Origin: Sphingomonadaceae bacterium OTU29LAMAA1
GTDB lineage: Bacteria > Pseudomonadota > Alphaproteobacteria > Sphingomonadales > Sphingomonadaceae
Assembly: GCA_024072375.1 (NCBI GenBank)
Contig: CP099617.1
Span: 3,045,001-3,109,000 of the forward strand
Length of the DNA stretch: 64,000 nt
Direction: 5' to 3'
Numbering within the stretch: position 1 is the first letter of the stretch; every line of letters starts with the position of its first letter. Shown piece by piece: positions 8,224 through 17,648 of the stretch. The notes under the pieces are model-generated. The model made no database searches, was not told the origin of the DNA, and saw only the letters and a program-made list of their open reading frames with translations. Made by a program: the position numbers and the translations under genes.

Positions 8224-8676
8224 TCAAATTGAATTTGCTGACGTTCGCCCCCCGGGGGACCGTATATATAGCTTGAAACCACTCAAATTTCGCCGACCTG
8301 CCCCGACCGGTAAGATTGGACGCTCAATCAAAATGAACGAATGGCCGAAATTGGGGTAGGGTAGATACGTCGCGAATGTCCGGATGTGGGTCGGAGCAGC
8401 CGCAATCTGCCGGTCGGTTTCCGACCCAGTCTCTGCCGTTCAGCTTGACCCGCACTTTCCCAAAACCGGCCTTTCGCTCATCTTGCTCCAGCGGAAACCG
8501 GGGTGACCACATTGTCCAGAACGTCACGATTCCGGCTGGCAACTGGGGCCTGATCATGGCCACGTCGAGCGATCCCCGTGTCATCGGACTGACCTTCGCT
8601 GCGAGTCAATGACCAACGAGGTCGACGATGATCTGAGGTTTTCCAAGCATTGAGCACCCGGGATGCAAAATGGATC
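8224..8676. other. Intergenic stretch without recognisable gene
   Basis: A GC-rich palindrome (ccccccggggg near 8249) followed by tatatata lies just after the regulator gene. The rest contains short open frames with no recognisable protein features. The two neighbouring genes converge on this gap. Confidence 0.5.
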
Positions 8677-9585
8677 TCAGAGCCCCAAGGGACGAAGCTC
8701 GCGCACAAGCTCGATCAATAAGCGAAGGCCGGTCGGCACCTGCCGCCTACTTGAGTAGTAGATGTGGTAACCGGGGCCCATGGAGGCGTGATCTTCAAGT
8801 ACCAATCGCAATTCCTCGCGGGCGACGTAAGGGGCGAAGGTAGGCTCGATGCCGTACATCAAACCTGCGCCGGCAAGCGCCATTGCAAGCATCGCACGTC
8901 CCTCATCGACGATGACTTTGCTGGGCACGCTGAAAGCGACCTCGCCGTCCGCGCCTTCGAACTCCCATCGGTAGATGCGATCATTCCCGAGCCTAACGCC
9001 AAGGCAATGATGATGCTGAAGATCGTCGGGAGTTTCAGGCGTGCCGAATTTCTCCAGATAGGCGGGCGATCCTGCCACGACCCAACGCAGATCGGCGGAG
9101 AGCCGCTGTGCGATCATGTCCTCTGGAACGGTGCCGCCATGTCGGATGCCGGCATCGTAACCGCCATCGACGACGTCGACCATCTGATCGCGCGCAGCGA
9201 TGTCGATCTCTATGTCTGGATAACGCTCGGCGAACACCGGCAGCACCGGCGCCAACAGCAGCGCAGCGGCTTCGGCGACCACGTTGAGCCGTACTCGGCC
9301 AGTCGGCGCGTCGCGATAGCGGTTCAACCCTTCCACCGCCTGATCGATCTTCCCGAAGGGTTCGGATATCTCGTCCCGCAGTTCTTCTCCCGCTGCGGTC
9401 AGCGTGACACTCCGGTTGGTGCGGTTGAGCAAGCGCACCCCGAGACGTGCTTCCAAGCCCTTGAGCGCATGGCTCAGGGCAGAAGCGCTGACGCCGAGTT
9501 CCAGACCCGCAAGACGGAAGCTCCGATGCCGTGCGATCGACAGGAAGTAAGTCAGGTCGGCAAGGTTGGATCGAGTATTCGACAT
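8677..9585 (-). CDS. LysR-family transcriptional regulator
   Basis: A 302-residue LysR-type regulator. The N-terminal winged HTH (about 6-65) reads DLTYFLSIARHRSFRLAGLE and then SASALSHALKGLEARLGVRL. It is followed by LNRTNRSVTLTAAGE and a substrate-binding domain (about 92-300) of the CrgA/DsdC-like subgroup. It is read in the same direction as the cupin genes, 47 bp after the last one, so it may be the last gene of the long leftward run and could autoregulate it. The effector is unknown; an aldehyde or aromatic acid would fit the neighbouring oxidoreductase. Confidence 0.9.
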   Translation of the reverse strand: MSNTRSNLADLTYFLSIARHRSFRLAGLELGVSASALSHALKGLEARLGVRLLNRTNRSVTLTAAGEELRDEISEPFGKIDQAVEGLNRYRDAPTGRVRLNVVAEAAALLLAPVLPVFAERYPDIEIDIAARDQMVDVVDGGYDAGIRHGGTVPEDMIAQRLSADLRWVVAGSPAYLEKFGTPETPDDLQHHHCLGVRLGNDRIYRWEFEGADGEVAFSVPSKVIVDEGRAMLAMALAGAGLMYGIEPTFAPYVAREELRLVLEDHASMGPGYHIYYSSRRQVPTGLRLLIELVRELRPLGL

Positions 9586-9632
9586 TGATGAGTAGCGTGC
9601 ATCTTAGACGTCGAGCACGCAATCGCTATCGC

Positions 9633-10094
9633 CTAGCCCGTGGGCCCACGATACTGGCTTGCTGTCACAGGCTCGAGCCAGTCGACCGGCTTACCGTTGA
9701 TCGTCTCGGTGACCGCTAGGTGGCTCATGCCCTGCCTGTTCGTCGCGCCGTGCCAATGTTTCGTGCCCGGCCGCGCGTGGATCGTATCGCCCTTGCAGAT
9801 GCGGGTTACCAGGCTGCCATCCTCCTGAACCCAGCCGCAGCCTTCGGTCACGTAGAGGATTTGTCCCGCGGGATGCGTGTGCCAGTTGGTCCGGCCCCCC
9901 GGCTGGAAGCTCACCAGCGCGGCCCCGGCCTGTCCGGGCGCAATCACCTCGGCCATCATACGGACGCTCACCGTTCCGGTAAAATTCGTGACCGGCCCTG
10001 GCCTGGCGGCTGCTTCGCCAGCGCGAACGACGGTTTGCGCATGGGTCGTGGACGCCGTGCAGACGAGTAGGGCGATAGCGTGAAGATGTTTCAT
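9633..10094 (-). CDS. Exported cupin-domain protein
   Basis: A 153-residue small cupin with a Sec signal (cut near THAQ). The conserved barrel shows the first metal motif in TNWHTHPAGQILYVTEG (His, His and Gln/Glu ligands) and the second in GTKHWHGATNRQGMSHLAV. This arrangement matches quercetinase-like or 4-carboxymuconolactone-decarboxylase-associated cupins of the YhhW/RmlC-like superfamily. It is closely related to the next cupin at 10114, which has no signal peptide, so the pair may work on either side of the inner membrane. The reaction is not identified. Confidence 0.85.
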   Translation of the reverse strand: MKHLHAIALLVCTASTTHAQTVVRAGEAAARPGPVTNFTGTVSVRMMAEVIAPGQAGAALVSFQPGGRTNWHTHPAGQILYVTEGCGWVQEDGSLVTRICKGDTIHARPGTKHWHGATNRQGMSHLAVTETINGKPVDWLEPVTASQYRGPTG

Positions 10095-10113
10095 GATCCG
10101 ACTCCGTCTTCGT

Positions 10114-10509
10114 TCAACGCTGGTATTGTTCGTCGCTAACCGGTTCCAGCCAGTCGACCGGGCGCCCGTCCAGCGACTCTTGGACCGCGATATGGGTCAT
10201 CGCCGTCGTCGGGGTGGCGCCGTGCCAGTGCTTGTGTCCCGGCGGACACCAGATCACGTCGCCCGCGCGGATTTCGACGACCTTCTCACCCTCGCATTGC
10301 GTCCAGCCGCAGCCGGCGGTGACGATCAGCGTTTGGCCGAGCGGGTGGGTATGCCAGTTGGTGCGGGCACCTGGCTCGAACGTCACGGCAGCGCAGCTAT
10401 GACGCGCAGGCTCGGGCGGACTGTTCAGCGGGTCGATACGGACCGTACCTGTGAACCAGTTAGCCGGCCCCACTTGCGACGGCTGCGATCCTGCGCGCTT
10501 CAGATCCAT
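10114..10509 (-). CDS. Cytoplasmic cupin-domain protein
   Basis: A 131-residue cupin paralogue of the exported protein at 9633, sharing [20 protein letters not shown] and [19 protein letters not shown], both with metal-binding His residues. The ATG at 10509 follows AAGGAGA with 6 nt spacing; the longer open frame upstream is in non-coding phase to the SMP-30-like gene and is ignored. It is shorter than its neighbour only by lack of a signal peptide. It lies between that exported cupin and the SMP-30-like gene, all on the same strand. Confidence 0.85.
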   Translation of the reverse strand: MDLKRAGSQPSQVGPANWFTGTVRIDPLNSPPEPARHSCAAVTFEPGARTNWHTHPLGQTLIVTAGCGWTQCEGEKVVEIRAGDVIWCPPGHKHWHGATPTTAMTHIAVQESLDGRPVDWLEPVSDEQYQR

Positions 10510-10528
10510 GTTTCTTCTCCTTGCCGAT

Positions 10529-11539
10529 CTACTGCTCGAAAGAGCGTGCGTGAAAGATGGTCGCGTAACCGCCTGGTTTGCCGTCACTGGCCACGACGAC
10601 CAGATCGCGGGTGCCGGAGCGGAGCGCCATGCTGGTAGTGTTAAGATTGCGACCGTCATCGCGGCCTGGAAGCAGAATCTGTCCCAGCGGCAGACCGTCT
10701 GGCGAGAAGACGAGAACGCGACCTTGCCCGTAAAGCGCGACATAGACGCGGCCAGCCCCGTCGACGCGCATCGAGTCTGGCGCAGGTCCCACGAAATGGT
10801 ACGCGGTCGTCGCCCCGAACGGCGCGGGCGTGACCGCGTCCTTGAGGTCGATCCGATAAAGCCGCCCCATGGCGAACTCCCCGACCCACAACCGCTTTCC
10901 ATCCGGACTCAGAGCGAGGACGTTAGCGACCGCGAGATTCCGGACGACCGGGACCGGGGAGGTGCCGCCTGGCGCGACATACCAGACCCCGCCCGCCGGC
11001 TCGCCGACCGTGCCACGCGCGTCGGTGAAGTAGAAGCCGCCCTTGGTGTCGAACGCGATGTCGTTGGGGGCAAAACCGCCTGCCTCGGGAACGATCGTCT
11101 GCTGCTCGCTGCCGTCTGTGCGCATCGCGATGATCGCGCCGCCCCCTGTGCTGCTCGCCGCCGCGATGAAGACACGGCCATCAGGTGAGAACGCCATGCC
11201 GCCGGGCATCAGACTGGCCAGCGTGACTACCGTGGTGAGCCGGTCACGCCCGTCCAGCCGCATCACGCGCTTTCCCTGAACATCGGAGAACAGGAGATCA
11301 CCGTTGGGAAGAAACACCGGGCCTTCGAGGTCCAGGGTTGCGCCAGGGACGCGGATTGGCCGATCGGCGACGATCGTCGTCAACGCGCGCTCGGCAGGCG
11401 GGATGGGAACGGCACTGCCGAGTGCGGGAGCAGTGACCTGAGCCGACGCTCCAGCCGCAATGCCGAGCAACGACAGGACGAGGAGCGCCGAGCGAAGTCG
11501 ATGCGGCAGGCGCGTGAGCAGCTCGCGGGCGCTTGTCAT
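10529..11539 (-). CDS. Exported SMP-30/gluconolactonase-like protein
   Basis: A 336-residue protein with an N-terminal signal (about residues 1-34, cut at GASAQ) followed by a six-bladed propeller of SMP-30/lactonase type. Repeated blade signatures include [53 protein letters not shown] and [14 protein letters not shown]. Glu and Asn/Asp residues in these motifs are the usual divalent-metal ligands. Its ATG overlaps the stop of the upstream molybdenum subunit by 4 nt (ATGA), indicating coupling. Lactone hydrolysis after aldehyde/lactol oxidation by the neighbouring enzyme is a reasonable inference. Confidence 0.85.
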   Translation of the reverse strand: MTSARELLTRLPHRLRSALLVLSLLGIAAGASAQVTAPALGSAVPIPPAERALTTIVADRPIRVPGATLDLEGPVFLPNGDLLFSDVQGKRVMRLDGRDRLTTVVTLASLMPGGMAFSPDGRVFIAAASSTGGGAIIAMRTDGSEQQTIVPEAGGFAPNDIAFDTKGGFYFTDARGTVGEPAGGVWYVAPGGTSPVPVVRNLAVANVLALSPDGKRLWVGEFAMGRLYRIDLKDAVTPAPFGATTAYHFVGPAPDSMRVDGAGRVYVALYGQGRVLVFSPDGLPLGQILLPGRDDGRNLNTTSMALRSGTRDLVVVASDGKPGGYATIFHARSFEQ

Positions 11540-13746
11540 GTAAGCTCCGGCAGCCCCTCAAGGTGCTTCTCCAGAGTGATCGGATATTCACGCACGCGCA
11601 CGCCAGTCGCGTTGTAGATGGCGTTGGCGATCGCGGGCGCGACCCCGCTCAAGCCAAGTTCGCCGACGCCCTTCGCTTTGACCGGCGACATGGTCGCGTC
11701 GACCTCATCGATGAACGCAACGTCGAGATGCGGTACGTCGGCGTGAACCGGCACCTCATACCCCGCGAGGTCGTGATTCACGAACAAGCCAAAGCGCGTG
11801 TCTACCGCCATCTCCTCCATCAGCGCAGCACCGATGCCCATCGTCATGCCGCCGATCACCTGGCTGCGTGCGGTCAGAGGATTGAGGATGCGTCCCGCTG
11901 CGCACACCGCCAGCATGCGTCGGACGCGGACGACACCCGTGTAGCGATCGACGCCGACCTCCGCGAAGTGCGCGCCGAAGGTCTGCTGGGCATATTGCTT
12001 GCTGAGGTCGCCATATTCCATGCTGTCCTCGGCCACCACCTCCCCGCCCTGTGCGGCACGAGCAAGGGGAACTGCGCGACCGCCCGAACGCACCTCGCTG
12101 TCAGCGAAGATGACATCGGTCGTGTTGAAGCCGAGCCGCTGCGCCACGGCATCACGCAACGCGGCACAGGCGGCATAGACTCCGGCAGTGACCGACGCAG
12201 CGCCCATCTGTCCGCCGGAGCCGGGCGTCTCGGGGAAAGCAGAGTCGCCGAGCTTGGCCACCACGCGGCTCAACGGGACACCCATCATCTCAGCGGCCAC
12301 CTGCGCCACGATCGTATAGCTACCCGTACCGATGTCGGTCATGTCGGTTTCAACCGTGATGATCCCGTCGCGGCTGAGCCGAGCGCGCGCACCCGCCTTG
12401 GCGATCGGGGCGCCGCGGATAGCACTCGCCATGCCGTAACCGATCAGCCACTTGCCGTCCTGCCGACCGGCGGACCGGGTCGGCCGGGCGTTCCAGCCGA
12501 ACCGCTCGGCGCCGGTGCGCAGACAGTCTACAAAGGCGCGAGTCGAGAAGCGACGTTCAGGCTTCTCCGGATCGACCTGCGTGTCGTTGGAGACGCGGAG
12601 CGCCACCGGGTCCATGCCCAGCTTTTCCGCCAACTCGTCCATCGCGATCTCGAGCGCCATCATGCCCGGAGCCTCGCCGGGCGCACGCATCGCATTGCCC
12701 TCGGCCAGATCGAGTGTGGTCAGATAGCGGCGAAGTAGCCGGTTCTCGCCACGGTAGAGCAGCCGGGTAGGCAGCGTGGTCGGCTCGGTTCTCCCGCCGC
12801 GCAAATTGCCCGACCAGCCATCGTGTCCGATCGCAGTGATGCGGCCGTCGCGGTCCGCGCCGAGCCGGATACGCTGGATCGTTTTCGGCCGATGGATCGT
12901 GTTGTTGAACATGATCGGGCGCTGCAGCACGAGCTTGACCGGCCGCCCCGCCGCCCGCGCAGCGAGCGCCGCGAGCGCAAGGTCGCTCTGGGTCGTACCC
13001 TTGCCACCGAAACCGCCGCCGATGAACGGCGAGAGCAGGTGGATATTCTCCTTGGGCGTGCCGATGATTTTGCCGAGATCTCGCTTGCCCCAATTCATCT
13101 GCTGGATTGATGTCCAACAGGTCAGCTGGTCGCCCTTCCAGCGGGCGATGGTGGCGTGCGGCTCCATCATCGCATGGGCCTGATCGGGCACGGTATAGGT
13201 CTGGTCGAGCTTCACTGGCGCGGCGGCGAAGGCCCGATCGAAGTCGCCGACGCGGAGCTCGCTTGGACCGCCGAACGGCTCTTCCGGCGCAATCGGTGCG
13301 GTCGGCTTCTGTGCGGCAAGGTCGAACGCGCCTTTGCTGCGCGCATAGTCCACGCGGATCAGGGCGGCAGCAGCCCGCGCCTGTTCGAACGTGTCCGCCA
13401 CCACTACGGCGACTGCCTGATGATAATGATCCACTTCCGGTCCGGCGAGCACGCGCTGGACATAGAAGTCACCGACACCGAGCGTTCCCGCCGTTTCGTA
13501 GGTGACGATCGTGCGGACGCCCGGCGCGGCGCGCGCGATCGACAGGTCGAGGCGCGAAATCCGACCTTTCGCGATCGCGGCACCGAGAATGTAGCCGTAG
13601 GCAAGGTCGTCGCCGACGTCATGGTATTCGGCCGCGTAGGTGGCGGTGCCGGTGGTCTTGAGCCGACCCTCGACCCGCGGATGGGGCCGGCCGACGACGG
13701 CTTGGCGATCGATCGGGGTGGTGCCCGCCGGTGTGTCGAACTTCAT
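11536..13746 (-). CDS. Second PaoC-like molybdenum hydroxylase large subunit
   Basis: A 736-residue xanthine-oxidase-family large subunit, clearly a paralogue of PaoC at 14465. It shares the start MKFDTPAGTTPIDR, GGGFGGKG, GNAMRAPGEAPGMMALEIA, TDMTDIGTGSYTI and the C-terminal KGVGELGL with the active-site Glu (Glu696). No FAD or 2Fe-2S partner gene is adjacent, so it must borrow PaoA/PaoB from the same run, act with unlinked partners, or be idle. Its start overlaps the stop of the upstream hydrolase gene by 4 nt, and its stop overlaps the SMP-30-like start. Confidence 0.9.
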   Translation of the reverse strand: MKFDTPAGTTPIDRQAVVGRPHPRVEGRLKTTGTATYAAEYHDVGDDLAYGYILGAAIAKGRISRLDLSIARAAPGVRTIVTYETAGTLGVGDFYVQRVLAGPEVDHYHQAVAVVVADTFEQARAAAALIRVDYARSKGAFDLAAQKPTAPIAPEEPFGGPSELRVGDFDRAFAAAPVKLDQTYTVPDQAHAMMEPHATIARWKGDQLTCWTSIQQMNWGKRDLGKIIGTPKENIHLLSPFIGGGFGGKGTTQSDLALAALAARAAGRPVKLVLQRPIMFNNTIHRPKTIQRIRLGADRDGRITAIGHDGWSGNLRGGRTEPTTLPTRLLYRGENRLLRRYLTTLDLAEGNAMRAPGEAPGMMALEIAMDELAEKLGMDPVALRVSNDTQVDPEKPERRFSTRAFVDCLRTGAERFGWNARPTRSAGRQDGKWLIGYGMASAIRGAPIAKAGARARLSRDGIITVETDMTDIGTGSYTIVAQVAAEMMGVPLSRVVAKLGDSAFPETPGSGGQMGAASVTAGVYAACAALRDAVAQRLGFNTTDVIFADSEVRSGGRAVPLARAAQGGEVVAEDSMEYGDLSKQYAQQTFGAHFAEVGVDRYTGVVRVRRMLAVCAAGRILNPLTARSQVIGGMTMGIGAALMEEMAVDTRFGLFVNHDLAGYEVPVHADVPHLDVAFIDEVDATMSPVKAKGVGELGLSGVAPAIANAIYNATGVRVREYPITLEKHLEGLPELT

Positions 13747-14351
13747 GCCGCTGGCTCCAGCTTGGCAAGGAAGGCATCGTGGGTCATCGGCAGCGAGAAC
13801 ATCGGGAAGTTCTTGGTGACGGCCGCGTCCTGCTCTTCCGGACTGAGCGTCGCGGTACAGTCGCTCAGCGTGACCACGCGGAAGCCGCGCTCGTAGGCGG
13901 AGCGCATGGTCGACTCAACGCAGCAATTGGTGAGGAAGCCGGCAATGGCCAGATCGGTGATGCCGCGTTGGCGCAGGATGAAGTCGATGTTGGTGCTCGC
14001 AAAGCAGTCAAGCCCGCGCTTGCCCTCGATGATGATGTCACCTGTCTGAGGAGCCATCACCTCGGCAATCTCGGCACCCCAGCTTTCTTTCCGGAACGCC
14101 TTCGCGGCCACGATCCCGGCCAAGATGCCGTAGGGATCGGAGGGAATCTCGGGATAGCCATCGGCAAAGCTGATCGGGGCGTGCATCACCGTCACCCCGA
14201 GCGCTCGTGCCTGTTCGACCACCGTCCGGCTGTGCGCGAGCATCCCGGTTTCGGCCATGACCGCCTGCACTGCCTCATGCTGCGCACCGCCCTCGCTTAC
14301 GAAGTCGTTCTGGTATTCGATCAGCAACAGGGCCGTCGTGTTCGGATGCAT
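13743..14351 (-). CDS. Isochorismatase-family cysteine hydrolase
   Basis: A 202-residue cysteine hydrolase with the complete triad Asp16 (IEYQNDF), Lys111 (GKRGLD) and Cys144 (TNCCVES). The conserved non-proline cis-peptide region precedes the Cys. The family includes isochorismatase, nicotinamidase, N-carbamoylsarcosine amidase and maleamate amidohydrolase. Residues alone do not fix the substrate. Its 4-nt overlap with the second PaoC gene suggests paired function. A molybdenum hydroxylase acting on an N-heterocycle followed by an amidohydrolase would be chemically sensible, but that is inference. Confidence 0.88.
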   Translation of the reverse strand: MHPNTTALLLIEYQNDFVSEGGAQHEAVQAVMAETGMLAHSRTVVEQARALGVTVMHAPISFADGYPEIPSDPYGILAGIVAAKAFRKESWGAEIAEVMAPQTGDIIIEGKRGLDCFASTNIDFILRQRGITDLAIAGFLTNCCVESTMRSAYERGFRVVTLSDCTATLSPEEQDAAVTKNFPMFSLPMTHDAFLAKLEPAA

Positions 14352-14399
14352 CGCGCTTCTCCGTCGGCGGCTCGAACCGTGAGGGCGAGCCTAGTCGTT

Positions 14400-14423
14400 C
14401 CCTTCCGCCGGGCGACGGAAGGG
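14400..14423. terminator. Hairpin between PaoC and the downstream gene block
   Basis: CCCTTCCG (14400-14407) and CGGAAGGG (14416-14423) form a perfect 8-bp stem with an 8-nt loop in the 113-bp gap between the two halves of the run. No U-tract follows on the transcribed strand, so attenuation or an RNA-processing stem is as likely as termination. Confidence 0.4.
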
Positions 14424-14464
14424 GCTGCATTTCTGATGTCCGACCTTTGGTCGGCGACGATCGA

Positions 14465-16684
14465 TCAAGCGATCGCCGGCAGGCGTTCCAAGTGCTTGTC
14501 GAGGGTCAGCGGATAGTCCCGAATGCGCACGCCGGTGGCATTGTAGACGGCGTTCGCCACTGCGCCGCCCACGCCGCAAAGCCCGAGTTCGCCGACACCC
14601 TTGGCCTTCATCGGGTTGGCCTTGTCGTCGGCCTCGTCGAGGAACACGACCTCTTGGTGAGGAATGTCGGCGTGCACCGGCACTTCATATCCGGCAAGAT
14701 CGTGGTTGATGAAGAGACCGAACCGCTTGTCGACCTCCAGCGCCTCCATCAGCGCCGAGCCCACGCCCATGGTCATCGCGCCGATCACCTGGCTGCGCGC
14801 CGACTTGGGATTGATGATACGGCCAGCGGCACAGACCGCGAGCATCCGGCGCACGCGGGTGGCACCTGTATAGGCATCGACACCGACTTCGACGAAGTGC
14901 GATCCGAAGGTGGATATCTGGTAGGACTTGTCGAGTTTATCGAACTCGATCTTGTCCTCGGCCACTAGCTCGCCGGCAGACGCCGCCTGACGCAGGTCGG
15001 CGGTGCGGTTGCCGCTCCGGACCTTGCCACCTTCGAACACCGCGTCGACCGAGTTGACGCCGAGCCGCTGGGCAACCTGCTCGCGCAGCTTCACGCACGC
15101 TGCATAGACACCCGCGGTCGAATTTGCCGCACCGAACTGGCCGCCCGAACCCGCGGACACCGGGTATGCCGAGCTCCCGAGCTTTACGACGACGGCTTCG
15201 GCCGGCACGCCCATCATCTCGGCCGCAGTCTGCGCCAGGATGGTGTAGCTGCCGGTGCCGATGTCGGTCATGTCGGTCTCGACCGTCACGACACCGTCGC
15301 GGCGCAGCCGGACACGGGCACCCGAGGGCATGTTCATGTGGTTGCGAAACGAGGATGCGACCCCCATTCCCACTAGCCACCGGCCATCGCGCACCTGACC
15401 GGGCTTGGGGTTGCGCTTCGACCAGCCAAAGCGCTGTGCCCCTTCCTCAAGGCAACGGACGAGCTGGCGCTGTGAGAAGTGGCGCTTCGGGTCCTTGGGA
15501 TCGACCTGCGTGTCGTTCTTCACGCGAAAGGCGATCGGATCCATGCCGAGCTGCTCGGCCATCTCATCCATCGCGATCTCAAGCGCCATCATGCCAGGCG
15601 CCTCACCCGGTGCACGCATGGCATTGCCCTCGGGCAGATCCATGACCGCAAGCCGCAGCGACGTGAGCCGATTGGCGCCCGCGTACAGCAATTCGGTCTG
15701 GTTCACTGCCGTTTCGGGGCCGCCGCCGGGCAGATCGCCCGAGCCGCTCTCGTGCGCGATCGCCGTGATCGTGCCGTCGCGCGTCGTGCCGATGCGGATG
15801 CGCTGGCGGGTGGCAGGGCGATGCGTCGTGTTGTTGGCGATGAGGGGGCGTTGCAACGCCAGCTTGACCGGGCGCTTGGCTGCACGCGCGCCAAGCGCCG
15901 CCAGCACTGCGTCGGTGCGCAGGAACAGTTTGCCGCCAAAACCACCACCGACGTATGGCGACATGAAGGTGATCTTCTCCTTGGGGATGCCAAGGGTCGT
16001 CGCGAGATCCGTACGGCCCCAGTCGATCATCTGGTTCGACGTCCACACCGTCAGCGCATCACCGGTCCAGGACGCGATCGAGGCGAACGGCTCCATCATC
16101 GCGTGGCTGTGATCGGGCGTGGTGTAGCGTTGATCGAGCTTCACCGGGGCAGCGGCGAATGCAGCCTCGAACTTGCCCACTCGGTGCTCGGGCGGAGACT
16201 CGCTCCCTTCGCCGCTGTTGCCGCCGTGCAGCGGCGCGGTCTTGATCTCCTGGTCGAGATCGAACCGCCCGGGGGCGCGCTGATAGTCTACACGGATCAA
16301 CCACGCCGCGGCGCGCGCCTGCTCGAAGGTCTCCGCCACGACGACTGCGACGGCCTGGTGATAATGATCGACCGCGGGACCGGCGAACAGCTTGGCGGTG
16401 TTGTACTTGCCCTTGCCCAACTTGCCGGCGTCGGCTGCAGTGACAATGGCAAGCACTCCGGGAGCGGCTCGCGCCTCATTGAGGCTCATCGAACGAATAC
16501 GGCCCTTGGCGATGGCCGAGCCGACCACGTAGCCATAAGCCGCGTTCGGAACCTCGCGGTAGAACTCGTACGCGTAGGGTGCCTGGCCGGTCGTCTTGAG
16601 CGGCCCGTCGATGCGGTCGTGGGCACGCCCCACGACCTTCATGCGGTCGATCGGATTGGTCGTCGCGGGGGTGTCGAACTTCAT
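14465..16684 (-). CDS. paoC: PaoC-type aldehyde oxidoreductase molybdenum subunit
   Basis: A 739-residue molybdenum-cofactor subunit of the periplasmic aldehyde oxidoreductase PaoABC (E. coli YagR type, same length class). It begins MKFDTPATTNPIDRMKVVG and contains GPLKTTGQAPYAYEF, GGGFGGKLFLR, NAMRAPGEAPGMMALEIAMD and TDMTDIGTGSYTILAQTAAE. The catalytic base is Glu699 in KGVGELGL. PaoC binds molybdopterin cytosine dinucleotide and oxidises mainly aromatic aldehydes to acids. It has no signal peptide; export relies on PaoA. It follows paoB by 4 bp. A near-complete paralogue lies downstream at 11536. Confidence 0.93.
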   Translation of the reverse strand: MKFDTPATTNPIDRMKVVGRAHDRIDGPLKTTGQAPYAYEFYREVPNAAYGYVVGSAIAKGRIRSMSLNEARAAPGVLAIVTAADAGKLGKGKYNTAKLFAGPAVDHYHQAVAVVVAETFEQARAAAWLIRVDYQRAPGRFDLDQEIKTAPLHGGNSGEGSESPPEHRVGKFEAAFAAAPVKLDQRYTTPDHSHAMMEPFASIASWTGDALTVWTSNQMIDWGRTDLATTLGIPKEKITFMSPYVGGGFGGKLFLRTDAVLAALGARAAKRPVKLALQRPLIANNTTHRPATRQRIRIGTTRDGTITAIAHESGSGDLPGGGPETAVNQTELLYAGANRLTSLRLAVMDLPEGNAMRAPGEAPGMMALEIAMDEMAEQLGMDPIAFRVKNDTQVDPKDPKRHFSQRQLVRCLEEGAQRFGWSKRNPKPGQVRDGRWLVGMGVASSFRNHMNMPSGARVRLRRDGVVTVETDMTDIGTGSYTILAQTAAEMMGVPAEAVVVKLGSSAYPVSAGSGGQFGAANSTAGVYAACVKLREQVAQRLGVNSVDAVFEGGKVRSGNRTADLRQAASAGELVAEDKIEFDKLDKSYQISTFGSHFVEVGVDAYTGATRVRRMLAVCAAGRIINPKSARSQVIGAMTMGVGSALMEALEVDKRFGLFINHDLAGYEVPVHADIPHQEVVFLDEADDKANPMKAKGVGELGLCGVGGAVANAVYNATGVRIRDYPLTLDKHLERLPAIA

Positions 16685-16688
16685 GGGA

Positions 16689-17648
16689 TCAGGCCCCCTT
16701 CTGGTCGGCGGCTTGCGCGATCACGGAAGCCAACGCGCGAGTGGCGAGCGGCAGCTTGAACTTGTTGTCCTCGGTCGGCGTCGCGCCTTGGAAGGCGCGG
16801 GCAGTTACCGCAGCGGCACCGCGCGGCAGCAGCGCCTCTGCAGCCTCGACGCGCCACGGCTTGGGCGCGACCCCGCCGAACGCGACCCGGCCGGTGCCAT
16901 CAGGTTGGATCACCGCGGCAACGGAAACGAGTGCGTAGGCGTACGACGCGCGGTCGCGCACCTTTTCGTAGAGGTGCTTGCCGCCGAGCGGACGCGGCAG
17001 CGTCACGGCGGTGATAAGCTCGCCGGCGCGCAGGTTGGTGTCGATCTCCGGGCGATCACCCCAGAGCCGGTGAAAGTCAGCGATCGGGATCGATCGCTGC
17101 TGACCGTTTGCGTCTACCGTCTCGATCACCGCGTCCAGCACGCGCATCGCTACCGCCATATCGCCCGGGAAGGTCGCGATGCACTTATCGGACACGCCGA
17201 TCACGCCGAGTTGGCGGGACACACCGCCGATCGCCGAGCACCCTGAGCCTGGCTTGCGCTTGTTGCACGCCATGTTGGTGTCGTAGAAATACGGGCAGCG
17301 GGTGCGCTGGAGCAGGTTGCCCGCCGTGGACGCCTTGTTGCGGAGCTGACCGGACGCGCCCGCCACGATCGCGCGCGTGAGCACGCCGTAATCGCGCCGC
17401 ACCCGCTCGTCCGCGGCGAGGTTGGTGTTGGTCACCAACGCGCCGATGCGCAGACCACCGTCGCGGGTCTTCTCGATCTTGTCGAAGCCGAGATCCTGAA
17501 CATCGATCAGATGGCTTGGAGTCTCGACCTCAATCTTCATCAGATCGAGCAGGTTTGTGCCACCGGCGATGAACCGGGCGCCCGGCCGAGCCGCCGCGCG
17601 CGCTGCGGCAACAGGATCCTTGGCGCGCTCATAGGTAAAGGCCTTCAT
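16689..17648 (-). CDS. paoB: PaoB-type FAD-binding subunit
   Basis: A 319-residue FAD subunit of the molybdenum hydroxylase. The N-terminal FAD-binding motif is [15 protein letters not shown] (24-38), with a second at [17 protein letters not shown]. It keeps the extra insertion known from E. coli PaoB that binds a [4Fe-4S] cluster, with Cys118, Cys128, Cys137 and Cys156 in RTRCPYF, NMACNKR, GSGCSAI and SDKCIAT. This separates it from ordinary xanthine-dehydrogenase FAD subunits. Its ATG overlaps the paoA stop by 4 nt. Confidence 0.93.
   Translation of the reverse strand: MKAFTYERAKDPVAAARAAARPGARFIAGGTNLLDLMKIEVETPSHLIDVQDLGFDKIEKTRDGGLRIGALVTNTNLAADERVRRDYGVLTRAIVAGASGQLRNKASTAGNLLQRTRCPYFYDTNMACNKRKPGSGCSAIGGVSRQLGVIGVSDKCIATFPGDMAVAMRVLDAVIETVDANGQQRSIPIADFHRLWGDRPEIDTNLRAGELITAVTLPRPLGGKHLYEKVRDRASYAYALVSVAAVIQPDGTGRVAFGGVAPKPWRVEAAEALLPRGAAAVTARAFQGATPTEDNKFKLPLATRALASVIAQAADQKGA

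Noticed and set aside
8376..8612. Possible 78-residue gene in the gap between the Crp/Fnr and LysR genes
   Set aside because: No ribosome site or recognisable domain. The translation looks like a dispersed non-coding sequence commonly mis-called in sphingomonads, though I cannot verify this.
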